Positions 1 through 7,549 of a stretch of 22,843 nucleotides of DNA are shown piece by piece; position 1 is the stretch's first letter, and each line of letters begins with the position of its first letter. Source of the stretch: Sphaerochaeta sp. (GTDB lineage: Bacteria; Spirochaetota; Spirochaetia; Sphaerochaetales; Sphaerochaetaceae). The notes under the pieces were generated by a model. The model was not told the origin of the DNA. It was given only the letters and a program-made list of their open reading frames with translations, and searched no databases. The stretch lies in the NCBI GenBank assembly GCA_023228445.1, contig JALOBD010000012.1:1-22843 (forward strand), given 5' to 3'. Both the position numbers and the translations under genes were made by a program.

Positions 1-933
1 ATACAGATGCAGGCCGACTACAAAACATGGGAAGGTGGGACATATTCGAGGGGCACCTTCAACTTTTTCATCGTGTCGGTCGCCTATCCAAATGGCCGCG
101 GAGGAACTCCGGTCATCGATACCCCCTATGGGGATAAGTGGCCGATGTTGGGGGCGAATACCGGTATCACGGTCAATACCAGTCCCTTTTATGTCGATTT
201 GTACCTTTTGAATGGCAACCCGGGTGTAACCTACAACCCAGCAGCGGTGGTGACGGAACACCCGCTGGCCTCGTTAATCCGATTCGAGAGTCCCATCACC
301 TTCGTCGACCCCTTCAACCCGTTCTTTACCATCGGAGTCGGCTCAAGTTCATCCAATGGAGTCTATAACTATGCCACCGGGGCCGGTGGCTCGCTCTCCA
401 ACCCGAACAACGGCTCGTACGTCCCCATCGACGGGGTCAGCGGGGCCAACAGCACCCCGCTCGTCGACACCGGGGGCTTTACCGGCAGCGAGGGGAACGA
501 TGATGGCTTTTGGTATGGTGAAGATATTCCGTTGCCGCTGAACTTCCTCTTCTCGTTTCTGGACAACACGGTCTCATTCACCCTCAGCGAGGCGTATGGT
601 AACAGTCGAAAGACCATCAACTCCGCGCGCATGGAGGTGCAGAATGGGCAGAACGGGACAACCTATGCCCAGAACCTCACCTTCACCGACTCGACCAACG
701 CCGCTTCTTTCCAGCTCAGTCCGACCACCGGCGATGGATTGCCGATCGACTTCAAGCTCTTCTTCGGGACCACCGAGATCACCAAGGGCAGCGCCTTCAG
801 TTGGAGTGGGTTGACCAATGGGATGAATACCAAGGACCTTCGCGTCGGAGCCATCAACTCGAGTCTCGTTGAGCAACGCGTCGGCGGAGCCTACAAGGAC
901 ACCATCACGGTCAACATCACCGCAGGTCCCTAG
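1..933 (+). CDS. C-terminal part of a secreted or surface beta-rich protein (5' end outside window)
   Basis: The frame is open from the first base, and the first Met codon (position 7) has no ribosome binding site, so the gene almost certainly starts upstream. The visible 310 or so residues are rich in Gly, Ser, Thr, Asn and aromatic residues, low in charge and without membrane segments. That composition suits an exported beta-sandwich or adhesin-like protein. The last residues (Gly-Gly-Ala-Tyr-Lys-Asp-Thr-Ile-Thr-Val-Asn-Ile) resemble the closing strand of spore-coat-U/pilin-like domains, but I cannot assign the family firmly. No Cys is seen, so no disulfides are expected in this part. Its TAG stop interlocks with the TAG stop of the convergent helicase gene in the palindrome CTAG (930-933). 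Coding status is fairly secure; function is unknown. Confidence 0.65.
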   Translation: MQMQADYKTWEGGTYSRGTFNFFIVSVAYPNGRGGTPVIDTPYGDKWPMLGANTGITVNTSPFYVDLYLLNGNPGVTYNPAAVVTEHPLASLIRFESPITFVDPFNPFFTIGVGSSSSNGVYNYATGAGGSLSNPNNGSYVPIDGVSGANSTPLVDTGGFTGSEGNDDGFWYGEDIPLPLNFLFSFLDNTVSFTLSEAYGNSRKTINSARMEVQNGQNGTTYAQNLTFTDSTNAASFQLSPTTGDGLPIDFKLFFGTTEITKGSAFSWSGLTNGMNTKDLRVGAINSSLVEQRVGGAYKDTITVNITAGP

Positions 934-2939
934 CCGATCTTCTTCTCCAGCCGCTCTCTCAGCAGCCGTAGCTTATCCACCATCTCGTCACCGGTCAGCT
1001 GCTTGGCTGGATCCTCCTCATCAAAGAGCTCTTTGGGCATCTCTTGGAGGAAGCGGGAGGGAAGGGAGGGGGTCTCGACGTGGTTCCTGCGCCGATTCTC
1101 GCACGATGAGAGGATCAAAGCACGTTTGGCCCGGGTGATGGCCACGTAGAAGAGGCGCCGCTCCTCGTCGATGTTGGCAGGATCGTCCTCGATGGCCCGG
1201 GCGTGGGGGATGAAACGGTCCTCGACGCCGGCGACGAAGACAGTATCGAACTCAAGCCCCTTTGCGCTGTGGATGGTCATCAGGGCGACCTTGCCTCCAT
1301 CCGCCTCCGCCTCGCTCTCCTTGCCGGCAAGGCTGAGGCGGTTGATGAAGTCGAAGATCGAAGATCCGGGGTTCTCCCGCTCAAAGCGGGCGAGCATGTC
1401 AGAGAGCAAGACCACCCCCTTCATCTTGAACGCGACGGCAGCCTCATTGTCCGGGTGCTCTGCCTCGATGTGGCTCTTGTAGTCGATCTCTTCGACGAGG
1501 CTGCGAAGTACCTGGGCTTTGGACTTGCCTCTTTGGAAGAGATCGTGGTGATAGTCGTCTATGAGGGATGCAAAGCGTGCGACAGCCAGGCGGATGCCCT
1601 CGCGCATCTGCCCGTCGGTGCTGCGGCCCATGATTTGGGCCGCGGTAAAGAGCGATGCGTTGTGGTCGTCTCCAACTCTTCTCAGTCGCTCCAGCGTCGT
1701 ACGCCCGATGCCGCGACGTGGCGTGTTGATGATCCGCAAGAGGTTGATATCGTCGCTCGGGTTGGCCACGACCTTCAGGTAGCTGACGATGTCGCGGATC
1801 TCCTTGCGGTCGAAGAAAGAGGTACCGCCGGTGACGATGGTAGGGATGCCACGCTCGGTAAGCTTGGCCTCCAGGGTGTCGAGCAGGCTGTTGGTCCGCA
1901 CCAAGATGGCGTAGTCGCAGAAGGGGCGGTCCTCCTTCTTGTGGGCGAGCATGATTTGGTCGGCGATCTGGGACGCCTCGTCCTCATCGTTGGCCGGGTG
2001 AATGAGGCGGATCGACGAGCCGCGTCCCCCGTCGGTCCACAGCTTCTTCTCCTTGCGCTCTCTGTTGTTGAGGATCAGGGAGTTGGCTGCATCGAGAATG
2101 GTACCGCTGGAGCGGTAGTTGCGTTCCAGCTTGACCTCGATGCGCTCGGGAAAGTCGCGTTCGAACATCACCAGGTTCTCGTAATTCGCCCCCCTCCAGC
2201 TGTAGATCGATTGATCGTCGTCTCCGACGACACAGAGGTTGCGGCTCTCCCGCGCAAGGATCTCAACGATCCGGTATTGGGCGAGACTGGTGTCCTGAAA
2301 CTCGTCGACGAGGATGTGGGTGTAGCGCTGACGCATCTTCTCCAAGACCTGGGGGTGGGCGTTGAAGAGATCCATTGGTTTGGTGATCAAGTCATCGAAG
2401 TCGACGGCATTGTACGCCTTGAGATGCTGCTCATACTCCTCATAGAGGCCCCGGATCTTCTGCGAGGCATTGGCTCCAAAGCTCTTGCGGCCGGTCTTCA
2501 CATCGCTGAAGAGAGCGGAGAGCTCGAAGAGATCGAAGCTCTCAACCACGTAGTCGAGGTTCTCGATGACCTCCTTGATGAGGGCCATGCGGTCGTTGGT
2601 ATCGTAGATGGTGAAGTTGTTGCGAAAGCCCAGGTGTTGGATGTACTGCTTGAGCGTCCCCATGCCGAAGGAGTGGAAGGTGGCGGTGGTTAGGTTCTCC
2701 AACGGTTTTCCAGTCAAAGAACGGATGCGCTCGCCCATCTCGCGCGCCGCCTTGTTGGTGAAGGTGAGGGCGAGGATCGCCCGCTCATCGATGCCCTGCT
2801 CCAGCATATGGGCGATGCGGTAGGTGAGCATCCGCGTCTTGCCGCTGCCGGCCCCTGCGATAACCAGCAGCGGCCCGTCTAGGGCCGATGCAGCTCGGTA
2901 CTGCTCACTGTTGAGGGCTCGTTTCAAATCAAGGGTCAT
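930..2939 (-). CDS. Superfamily 1 ATP-dependent DNA helicase, Rep/PcrA/UvrD family (closest to Rep)
   Basis: This 669-residue 3'-5' DNA helicase would unwind duplex DNA during replication restart or repair. Motifs run in order: Q-motif near residues 9-16, Walker A AGAGSGKT at 28-35, TFTNKAA at 59-65, motif II DEFQD at 212-216, motif III GDDDQSIYSWRGA at 239-251, motif IV NYRSS at 274-278, then TIHSAKGLEF and FYVAITRAK near the C-terminus. The length and the segments GGTSFFDRKEI, INTPRRGIG and PSLPSRFL follow E. coli Rep more closely than UvrD, and the long C-terminal tail of UvrD/PcrA is absent. The start has a GAGGAA ribosome site that overlaps the stop of the upstream gene, six bases away, so it is the last gene of the 5319-930 operon. 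The family is certain; the Rep versus UvrD role is inferred. Confidence 0.96.
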   Translation of the reverse strand: MTLDLKRALNSEQYRAASALDGPLLVIAGAGSGKTRMLTYRIAHMLEQGIDERAILALTFTNKAAREMGERIRSLTGKPLENLTTATFHSFGMGTLKQYIQHLGFRNNFTIYDTNDRMALIKEVIENLDYVVESFDLFELSALFSDVKTGRKSFGANASQKIRGLYEEYEQHLKAYNAVDFDDLITKPMDLFNAHPQVLEKMRQRYTHILVDEFQDTSLAQYRIVEILARESRNLCVVGDDDQSIYSWRGANYENLVMFERDFPERIEVKLERNYRSSGTILDAANSLILNNRERKEKKLWTDGGRGSSIRLIHPANDEDEASQIADQIMLAHKKEDRPFCDYAILVRTNSLLDTLEAKLTERGIPTIVTGGTSFFDRKEIRDIVSYLKVVANPSDDINLLRIINTPRRGIGRTTLERLRRVGDDHNASLFTAAQIMGRSTDGQMREGIRLAVARFASLIDDYHHDLFQRGKSKAQVLRSLVEEIDYKSHIEAEHPDNEAAVAFKMKGVVLLSDMLARFERENPGSSIFDFINRLSLAGKESEAEADGGKVALMTIHSAKGLEFDTVFVAGVEDRFIPHARAIEDDPANIDEERRLFYVAITRAKRALILSSCENRRRNHVETPSLPSRFLQEMPKELFDEEDPAKQLTGDEMVDKLRLLRERLEKKIG

Positions 2940-2945
2940 GGTTCC

Positions 2946-3428
2946 TCAGAAGTGCTTGATAAAGATGGAGTGCTCTCCAAAGCCCAGGGCGATGATCGTG
3001 GTGACGATGATGGCCGAGAGGGCGACACCGCCGAATACTGCCAAAAGGCTGCGCCTCTTGTCAAGGCCCAACAGCCACGCCCCCAACGTCCCCGTCCACG
3101 CCCCGGTCAGCGGGAATGGGACGGCGACGAAGAGGAAGATCCCCCAATAGCCGTAGCGCTCGACCTTCCTCTCGACCTTGCGTCGGGTGCGCTCGACGAA
3201 GCGGTCGAAGAGGGTGACGTACCAGGCAAGGTGGCGGTAGAGGAGGTGGTGGAGCGTCTCGAGGAAGGTGAATGCGATGGGGCCGACCAGCGCGTTGACT
3301 GCTGCTCCCAAGAGTGCAGCCTGGAGAAGCGGGGCGCCTTGGATGTAGGCGTATGGGATGGCTCCGCGCAGCTCGCTGATCGGGGCGAGGGCGAGGAGGA
3401 TGGTAATCAGCAGATCGAGGCTCGTCAT
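2946..3428 (-). CDS. Small multidrug export family protein (COG2426-like membrane protein)
   Basis: A 160-residue polytopic membrane protein. A hydrophobic N-terminus (LLITILLALAPISELRGAIPYA) is followed by a second membrane segment, a basic cytoplasmic stretch rich in Arg/Lys/Glu (around residues 75-95), the loop PFPLTGAWTGTLGAWLLG, and a last helix near the C-terminus. The PISELRGAIP and PxPxTGAWTG signatures are typical of the Sm_multidrug_ex family, whose transport role is poorly tested. I chose the Met at 3428 because it forms an ATGA overlap with the stop of the upstream DUF362 gene and has an AGGAG ribosome site. A longer in-frame reading to 3485 would add an Arg-rich tail that looks like the antisense of the neighbour. 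The substrate cannot be inferred. Confidence 0.88.
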   Translation of the reverse strand: MTSLDLLITILLALAPISELRGAIPYAYIQGAPLLQAALLGAAVNALVGPIAFTFLETLHHLLYRHLAWYVTLFDRFVERTRRKVERKVERYGYWGIFLFVAVPFPLTGAWTGTLGAWLLGLDKRRSLLAVFGGVALSAIIVTTIIALGFGEHSIFIKHF

Positions 3429-4546
3429 CGGGCGTCTCCTGGGGTGCCGATGGCGATGGCATCGGCGGGACAGACCTCGTGGCAACAGTAGCAGCGGATG
3501 CAGGTCTTCTCATCGATGATGATACGCTTGTCCCCCATCGTCAAGGCGTCGACCGGACAGATCTGGATGCACTTGCGACAGAGGATGCATGGGTCCTCCA
3601 GAAAGACCGGGGCAGGGCGCTGGCGTTTCACGTTCCAGCGGATGATGGGTCCGAAGAGCAGCGGGATGATGAGGGAGCGGATGAAGCGAGTGCGCCGGTG
3701 GATGGCGATGCGGGTGAAGGAGGGGCGTACCAACTCCTCTGCATCGAGGAGTGGATAGGAGGAGGGAGGCGATCCCAGGCCTCGCCTGATGCCTTCGGCG
3801 ACGATCGGTACATCGAGTGCCTCATAGCCCATGATCCGTGCCTGCGCCCAGTCCAGCGCCACAGCGTCGCAGCTGGCCAAGAGGAGACCCACGTGTACCG
3901 GTGTGCCGTTGGCAGGACCGGGGCCCTCAAGGGCGATGATGCCATCCATGAGGCTGAAGGCGGGTTTGACAGCGGTGGCGATGCCGACCATAAGGGTGGC
4001 GAATTGGCTGCGGGTGGGGAACTGGACGTGCATCGGGCTCTTGTGGAGGTTGGGCACCAAGCCGAAGAGGTTCTTCACTGCCCCGGTTGCGTACATCAGC
4101 TGGTGGGTCTTCATCTTCGGCAGGCTGAAGATGAGGTCCACGTCGCTGGCGATCTTGGCGATGGGCAGGCGCTTGAGGCGGGTGTAGGGGATTCTCGTCG
4201 GCGTGGGATCGGGTATGAAGTCCACCCATACAGCCCCCTCATCCAGGACGGCTTGGTGGATGCCCGAGTGGCGGGGGATGAAGGAGGTGGTGTGGATACC
4301 CGGCGAATCGCCGACGTAGATCTCACTCGCCCCCTCCCCCTTCAGCAGCCTGATCACCGCACGCACCACCGCCGAGTGGGTCGTGATGGCAAGCTCCTCC
4401 CTCGAGTCGGAGAGGATGTTGGGCTTGAGCAGCACCCGCTTGCCCGCCACCGATGGCATGCCAGCTGCCCGGCAGACGGTCTTCACCGCATCGTCGACCA
4501 AGCTTTGGTCGTATGAACCACAGCCGGTGATGGCAACGCTGCTCAT
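3425..4546 (-). CDS. DUF362 protein fused to a C-terminal 2x[4Fe-4S] ferredoxin domain
   Basis: The 373-residue protein has an N-terminal DUF362 domain (about residues 1-280; markers KPNIL, HSAVVRAVI, VGDSPG, SLPKMKTH, GAVKNLFG and DGIIALEGPGP). A short basic hydrophobic stretch follows, then a bacterial-type ferredoxin. Cluster ligands are C320, C323, C326 and C330, followed by Pro, and C349, C352, C355 and C359, also followed by Pro, so both CxxCxxCxxxCP motifs are complete. DUF362-ferredoxin proteins are common in anaerobes; their reaction is not established, though electron transfer through the clusters is likely. The start at 4546 has a GGAGG ribosome site and overlaps the upstream stop as ATGA. 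A longer in-frame start at 4621 runs into the neighbour and was rejected. Confidence 0.9.
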   Translation of the reverse strand: MSSVAITGCGSYDQSLVDDAVKTVCRAAGMPSVAGKRVLLKPNILSDSREELAITTHSAVVRAVIRLLKGEGASEIYVGDSPGIHTTSFIPRHSGIHQAVLDEGAVWVDFIPDPTPTRIPYTRLKRLPIAKIASDVDLIFSLPKMKTHQLMYATGAVKNLFGLVPNLHKSPMHVQFPTRSQFATLMVGIATAVKPAFSLMDGIIALEGPGPANGTPVHVGLLLASCDAVALDWAQARIMGYEALDVPIVAEGIRRGLGSPPSSYPLLDAEELVRPSFTRIAIHRRTRFIRSLIIPLLFGPIIRWNVKRQRPAPVFLEDPCILCRKCIQICPVDALTMGDKRIIIDEKTCIRCYCCHEVCPADAIAIGTPGDAR

Positions 4547-5319
4547 GAGATCCTCCGGATCAAAGAGAGGTAGAGCGGACCTTTGCCATCGGCGGTATCG
4601 GGGAGGATGATCTGCCCCCACTGCCGCCTCTCCGACCCGGCAAGATCGACCGGCTCTTCGACAAAGCGCCCGGCTCGGCGCCCATGCAACTTCTCGATGA
4701 CATCCTCGTTCTCACCCGCGTTGATCGAGCAGGTGCAGTAGAGGATCTTCCCGCCGATCTTCACCGCTTCCAAGGCAGCGGCGAGCATGGCGAATTGGGT
4801 GGTGGCCAGCCGTCTGGGCCGCGATGGTGACCACATGCCCAGCGCTCGTGCGTCAGAGAGGACATGGCGTTCGCTGGAGCAAGGGGCATCGAGGAGGATC
4901 TTGTCGTACGCCTCGCGCTCGTAGAGCGACCACTTGGTCGCATCATGGCTGGTGACGGTGATGACTGAACGCTGCCGCTCATCAAGGTGATCGGTGATGA
5001 CACGCCGCAGGCGTGAGCGCCGCTGGGATGATCGGTCATTGGCAACCAGTGACCCGTCGCCATCCAAGGCGAGGGCGAGAACCAGTGTCTTGCCTCCGGG
5101 AGCTGCACACATATCAAGCACCGCATCGCCTTTCTCTACCCCAAGCGATTGGGCGGCCAGCAGCGAAGCTTCATCGAGCCAGTAGGGCTGGGTGAGGCCT
5201 TCGGTGAGGGCTATGGGCGAGCGTTCTTCCATCAGCGCGTGGCGAAGCACAGGCCAGCGCTCTGGATAGAGGGCCTGGTAGTAGCGGTCAAAATCGCTGT
5301 GGGACGGGCGTTTTGCCAT
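4543..5319 (-). CDS. RsmB/NOP2/Sun-family RNA (cytosine-5) methyltransferase, short form
   Basis: A 258-residue AdoMet-dependent RNA m5C methyltransferase. AdoMet motif I is VLDMCAAPGGKT (residues 67-78), motif IV is DAPCSS (144-149, Cys147) and motif VI is CTCS (195-198) with Cys197 at the usual nucleophile position. Only a short N-terminal segment precedes the Rossmann domain. The NusB-like domain of RsmB and the C-terminal PUA-type domain of YebU/RsmF are both missing. The text after motif IV (SSERHVL) resembles eukaryotic NSUN3/NSUN4 more than the usual CSATGVIRR of RsmB. The first gene of the operon, it starts at 5319; no Shine-Dalgarno precedes it, and a -10-like TACAGT lies six bases upstream, suggesting a leaderless mRNA. 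The RNA target is unknown. Confidence 0.9.
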   Translation of the reverse strand: MAKRPSHSDFDRYYQALYPERWPVLRHALMEERSPIALTEGLTQPYWLDEASLLAAQSLGVEKGDAVLDMCAAPGGKTLVLALALDGDGSLVANDRSSQRRSRLRRVITDHLDERQRSVITVTSHDATKWSLYEREAYDKILLDAPCSSERHVLSDARALGMWSPSRPRRLATTQFAMLAAALEAVKIGGKILYCTCSINAGENEDVIEKLHGRRAGRFVEEPVDLAGSERRQWGQIILPDTADGKGPLYLSLIRRIS

Positions 5320-5325
5320 GGAGTG

Positions 5326-5354
5326 ACTGTACCAGCTTTTCCATCTCTTGTGAA
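5326..5354 (-). promoter_or_regulatory. Putative sigma-70 promoter for the RNA methyltransferase operon
   Basis: On the minus strand, TTCACA (5349-5354) and TACAGT (5326-5331) are separated by exactly 17 bp. Six bases separate the -10 from the ATG at 5319, so transcription would begin at or next to the start codon. The -35 overlaps the ccdA -35 on the other strand by five bases. Confidence 0.55.
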
Positions 5355-5376
5355 CTGGCGGAAAAAGTAGTATATT
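5348..5376 (+). promoter_or_regulatory. Putative sigma-70 promoter for ccdA-tlpA
   Basis: TTGTGA (5348-5353), a 17-bp spacer, then TATATT (5371-5376). The ATG of ccdA follows after six bases, with no Shine-Dalgarno in between, which predicts a leaderless transcript. Confidence 0.6.
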
Positions 5377-5382
5377 CGGCAA

Positions 5383-6054
5383 ATGGCATATCTTACTGCT
5401 TTACTGGAAGGGATCATCAGCTTTATCAGCCCATGTATCCTGCCGATCCTCCCCCTCTACCTCTCCTACCTCGCCGGAGGCGTGGCCGAAGAGGGGAGGG
5501 GCCGCGGAACGCTCATCAAGAACAGCGTCGCCTTCGTCGCCGGCTTCACCATCCTCTTCGTGGCCCTCGGGGCCGCCTCAACGACGATCGGGCGCTTCCT
5601 CTCCAGTCACCTTGCCCTGCTCAACCGCATCGGTGGGGTCGTGGTGATCCTCTTCGCCCTGAACAACCTCGGCTTCGCCCTCATCCCCGCGCTCGCCTCC
5701 AACCACCGCATCCAGATGAAGGGGCTGTCAAACATGAACGTGCCCAAGAGCATGCTCTTCGGCCTGGTCTTCGCTGTCGGGTGGACCCCCTGTGTCGGAC
5801 CACTTTTGGGCTCGGCCCTCATGATGGCGGCCAATGCCGAACTGCTCTACCAGGGGATGGCCACCCTCTTCTTCTACGCCATGGGCCTGGCCATCCCCTT
5901 TTTGCTGTCGGCCCTGCTCATCGAGCAGCTCGACGGTGTCTTCAAAGCCATCAAACGACATGGAAAGATCATCACCATCGCAAGCGGGCTCTTCCTCTTG
6001 GCCTTCGGCATCGCCCTGGTCTTTGGATTCAACCCCGCTGCACTCTTTTTGTAG
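5383..6054 (+). CDS. ccdA: Cytochrome c biogenesis protein CcdA (thiol-disulfide electron transporter)
   Basis: This 223-residue six-helix inner-membrane protein passes reducing electrons from cytoplasmic thioredoxin to extracytoplasmic thiol proteins. The two redox cysteines sit in the conserved proline contexts SPCILP (Cys18) and TPCVGP (Cys137), in the first and fourth membrane segments as in CcdA/DsbD-beta. The length matches the minimal CcdA family. The gene directly precedes a tlpA-like thioredoxin whose ribosome site overlaps the ccdA stop, so the two form an operon and the downstream protein is the likely partner. The start at 5383 gives the canonical N-terminus (YLTALLEGIISFISPC); it lacks a Shine-Dalgarno and is probably leaderless. 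Confidence 0.95.
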   Translation: MAYLTALLEGIISFISPCILPILPLYLSYLAGGVAEEGRGRGTLIKNSVAFVAGFTILFVALGAASTTIGRFLSSHLALLNRIGGVVVILFALNNLGFALIPALASNHRIQMKGLSNMNVPKSMLFGLVFAVGWTPCVGPLLGSALMMAANAELLYQGMATLFFYAMGLAIPFLLSALLIEQLDGVFKAIKRHGKIITIASGLFLLAFGIALVFGFNPAALFL

Positions 6055-6063
6055 GAGGTCCCT

Positions 6064-6744
6064 GTGGACAAGAAGCAGCGTAACCTATATGTGACCATCA
6101 TCTCGTTCGTCATCATCATCGTGGTGGCCACCGTCGCCTACAACCGGCTCAAGGACACTGCCGAGCCGGTCTCCTTCACACCCACCATGACCGAGTATGC
6201 TGCCCCTCTGCCAGAGCCGGCAGCCAAGGCCATGGCAGTGGCTCCAGCCTCCGATGCAGCTGAAGTCGAAGCAGCAGCGGATGCGGTCGACCACGTCTCA
6301 GATGAATCTGAAGAGGAGCAGCTCGGCCCGGTGATGCCGGACATCCCCCTCTTCACTCTCGATGATAGGGAGACGAGCTTTGATGAAGTGCGGGCTGGTA
6401 GGCCGGCCATCGTCAATTACTTCGCCTCCTGGTGCCCGCCGTGCAAGGCGGAGCTGCCGTACTTCGAAGAGGCGTGGAAGCAGCATGGTGATGAGATTGC
6501 CTTCATCTTCCTCGATGCCCTCGATGGACAGCGGGAGACGAAGGCGACCATCGACACGTTCATCAAGGAGTTCCCCTTCACCGCTCCCGTCTACTGGGAC
6601 GAGGGAATCTTCGCCTTCATCTTCAACACCAACAGCCTGCCCACCACCGTCTTCTTCGACAAGGATGGGCGGGTGGTGACCGGTTTCTTGGGCATGGTCA
6701 GCGAGAGGGCGTTGGAGGAATCGATCGCTCTCCTGCTCAAATGA
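6064..6744 (+). CDS. Membrane-anchored TlpA/ResA-like thioredoxin
   Basis: A 226-residue protein with an N-terminal signal anchor (about residues 9-26, rich in Ile/Val), an Ala/Pro/Glu/Asp-rich linker (about 32-90), then a thioredoxin fold. The active site is WCPPC (Cys124 and Cys127) and the cis-proline loop is SLPTT (Pro193). This is the usual arrangement of an extracytoplasmic reductase kept reduced by CcdA. The start is GTG at 6064, chosen for its strong AGGAGG ribosome site overlapping the ccdA stop. The linker is long and strongly acidic for a TlpA protein. No cytochrome c synthesis genes are adjacent, so the client may be another exported thiol protein. The 3' end overlaps the convergent hemolysin III gene by eight bases. 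Confidence 0.92.
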   Translation: MDKKQRNLYVTIISFVIIIVVATVAYNRLKDTAEPVSFTPTMTEYAAPLPEPAAKAMAVAPASDAAEVEAAADAVDHVSDESEEEQLGPVMPDIPLFTLDDRETSFDEVRAGRPAIVNYFASWCPPCKAELPYFEEAWKQHGDEIAFIFLDALDGQRETKATIDTFIKEFPFTAPVYWDEGIFAFIFNTNSLPTTVFFDKDGRVVTGFLGMVSERALEESIALLLK

Positions 6745-7408
6745 GGTTGAACCAGTAGCCGAAGAAGAAGAGGGCGCTGCCGCCGATGCAGAAGAGGTGC
6801 CAGATGGCGTGGTAGTGGGGGATCTTCTTGTTCGCGTAGAAGAGCACCCCGGCGGTGTACGTCACCCCCGCCGATATCACCCAGGCCAGCAGCCCGGGTG
6901 GCAGGTGGGGGAAGATGTGGCGGGCGAAGAAGACGATGAGCCAGCCCATGAGGATGTAGAGGCCCACATGTACCGCACCATAGCGGTCCCAGAAGACCAA
7001 CGTGAAGACAATTCCCAAAAGCGCGAAGATCCACACCAACGCCACCACCAGGTGCGCCGTCGGCGTTCCGATGTAGAGCATCAATGGGGTGTAGGTGCCG
7101 GCGATGAGAAAGTAGATGTTGCTGTGGTCGAGGATCCGACACACCCGTTTGGCGTTGGAGTGTGGCAAGGCATGGTAGAGGGCGCTTGCGCTGTAGAGGA
7201 GGATCATCGTCGCTGCCCAGATGACCAGACCGGCGCGCAGAGGTGCTGATGGGATCTGGGGGAATTTGAAAAGAATCGCGATGAGGGCAGAGAGGGAGAG
7301 GGCGGTGCCCACCACGTGGGTGGCGCTGTTGAGCCACTCGTCACGACGATCGTCGTGGGTGTGCAGCGTGATGTGGCTCTCAAGCCAACGGGTAAGTGAA
7401 GGTGCCAT
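6737..7408 (-). CDS. Hemolysin III / PAQR family membrane protein (YqfA-like)
   Basis: A 223-residue integral membrane protein with about seven hydrophobic segments. Family signatures are EWLNSATHVVG near the N-terminus, SALYHA in the second segment, LDHSNIYFLIAGTYTP, and HAIWHLF near the C-terminus. The Ser, Asp and three His positions that bind zinc in PAQR receptors and hydrolases are all present. Despite the name, bacterial members are usually not toxins, and a role in membrane lipid homeostasis is more likely. The start at 7408 has an AGGAG site at good spacing. The N-terminus is soluble and His/Asp-rich (THDDRRDEW). Specific function is unknown. Confidence 0.9.
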   Translation of the reverse strand: MAPSLTRWLESHITLHTHDDRRDEWLNSATHVVGTALSLSALIAILFKFPQIPSAPLRAGLVIWAATMILLYSASALYHALPHSNAKRVCRILDHSNIYFLIAGTYTPLMLYIGTPTAHLVVALVWIFALLGIVFTLVFWDRYGAVHVGLYILMGWLIVFFARHIFPHLPPGLLAWVISAGVTYTAGVLFYANKKIPHYHAIWHLFCIGGSALFFFGYWFNLI

Positions 7409-7426
7409 GACGTTTCTCCTGACCCC

Positions 7427-7455
7427 ACGGTAGCAATATGGGCTCTCTTGGACAA
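7427..7455 (-). promoter_or_regulatory. Possible promoter for the hemolysin III gene
   Basis: TTGTCC (7450-7455) and TACCGT (7427-7432) lie 17 bp apart on the minus strand. Transcription would start just before the AGGAG ribosome site. Match quality is modest. Confidence 0.3.
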
Positions 7456-7495
7456 TGGTACATTGCTACTTTGCCGACCCTAGTAGGTTTGGACC

Positions 7496-7526
7496 ACCAT
7501 CCTCAGACGATGGTAGAAAGATACCA
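7496..7526 (-). other. Two mutually exclusive short hairpins after the lipoprotein gene
   Basis: ACCATC (7496-7501) can pair with GATGGT (7509-7514), or TGGTA (7511-7515) can pair with TACCA (7522-7526). No T-run follows, so this is not a clear terminator. It is the only structure seen in the 141-bp gap between the lipoprotein and hemolysin III genes. Confidence 0.25.
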
Positions 7527-7549
7527 GATGGGAATATGTTCTTTTGTGT

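Noticed and set aside
1203..2693. Long open frame (about 496 codons) on the plus strand
   Set aside because: It is antisense to the Rep-type helicase, whose motifs are all intact. Its translation is Val/Asp/Glu-rich with no domain, typical of GC-rich antisense shadows.
3479..4516. 345-codon plus-strand frame over the DUF362 gene
   Set aside because: It has no ribosome site or recognisable domain, and the minus-strand gene has complete ferredoxin motifs.
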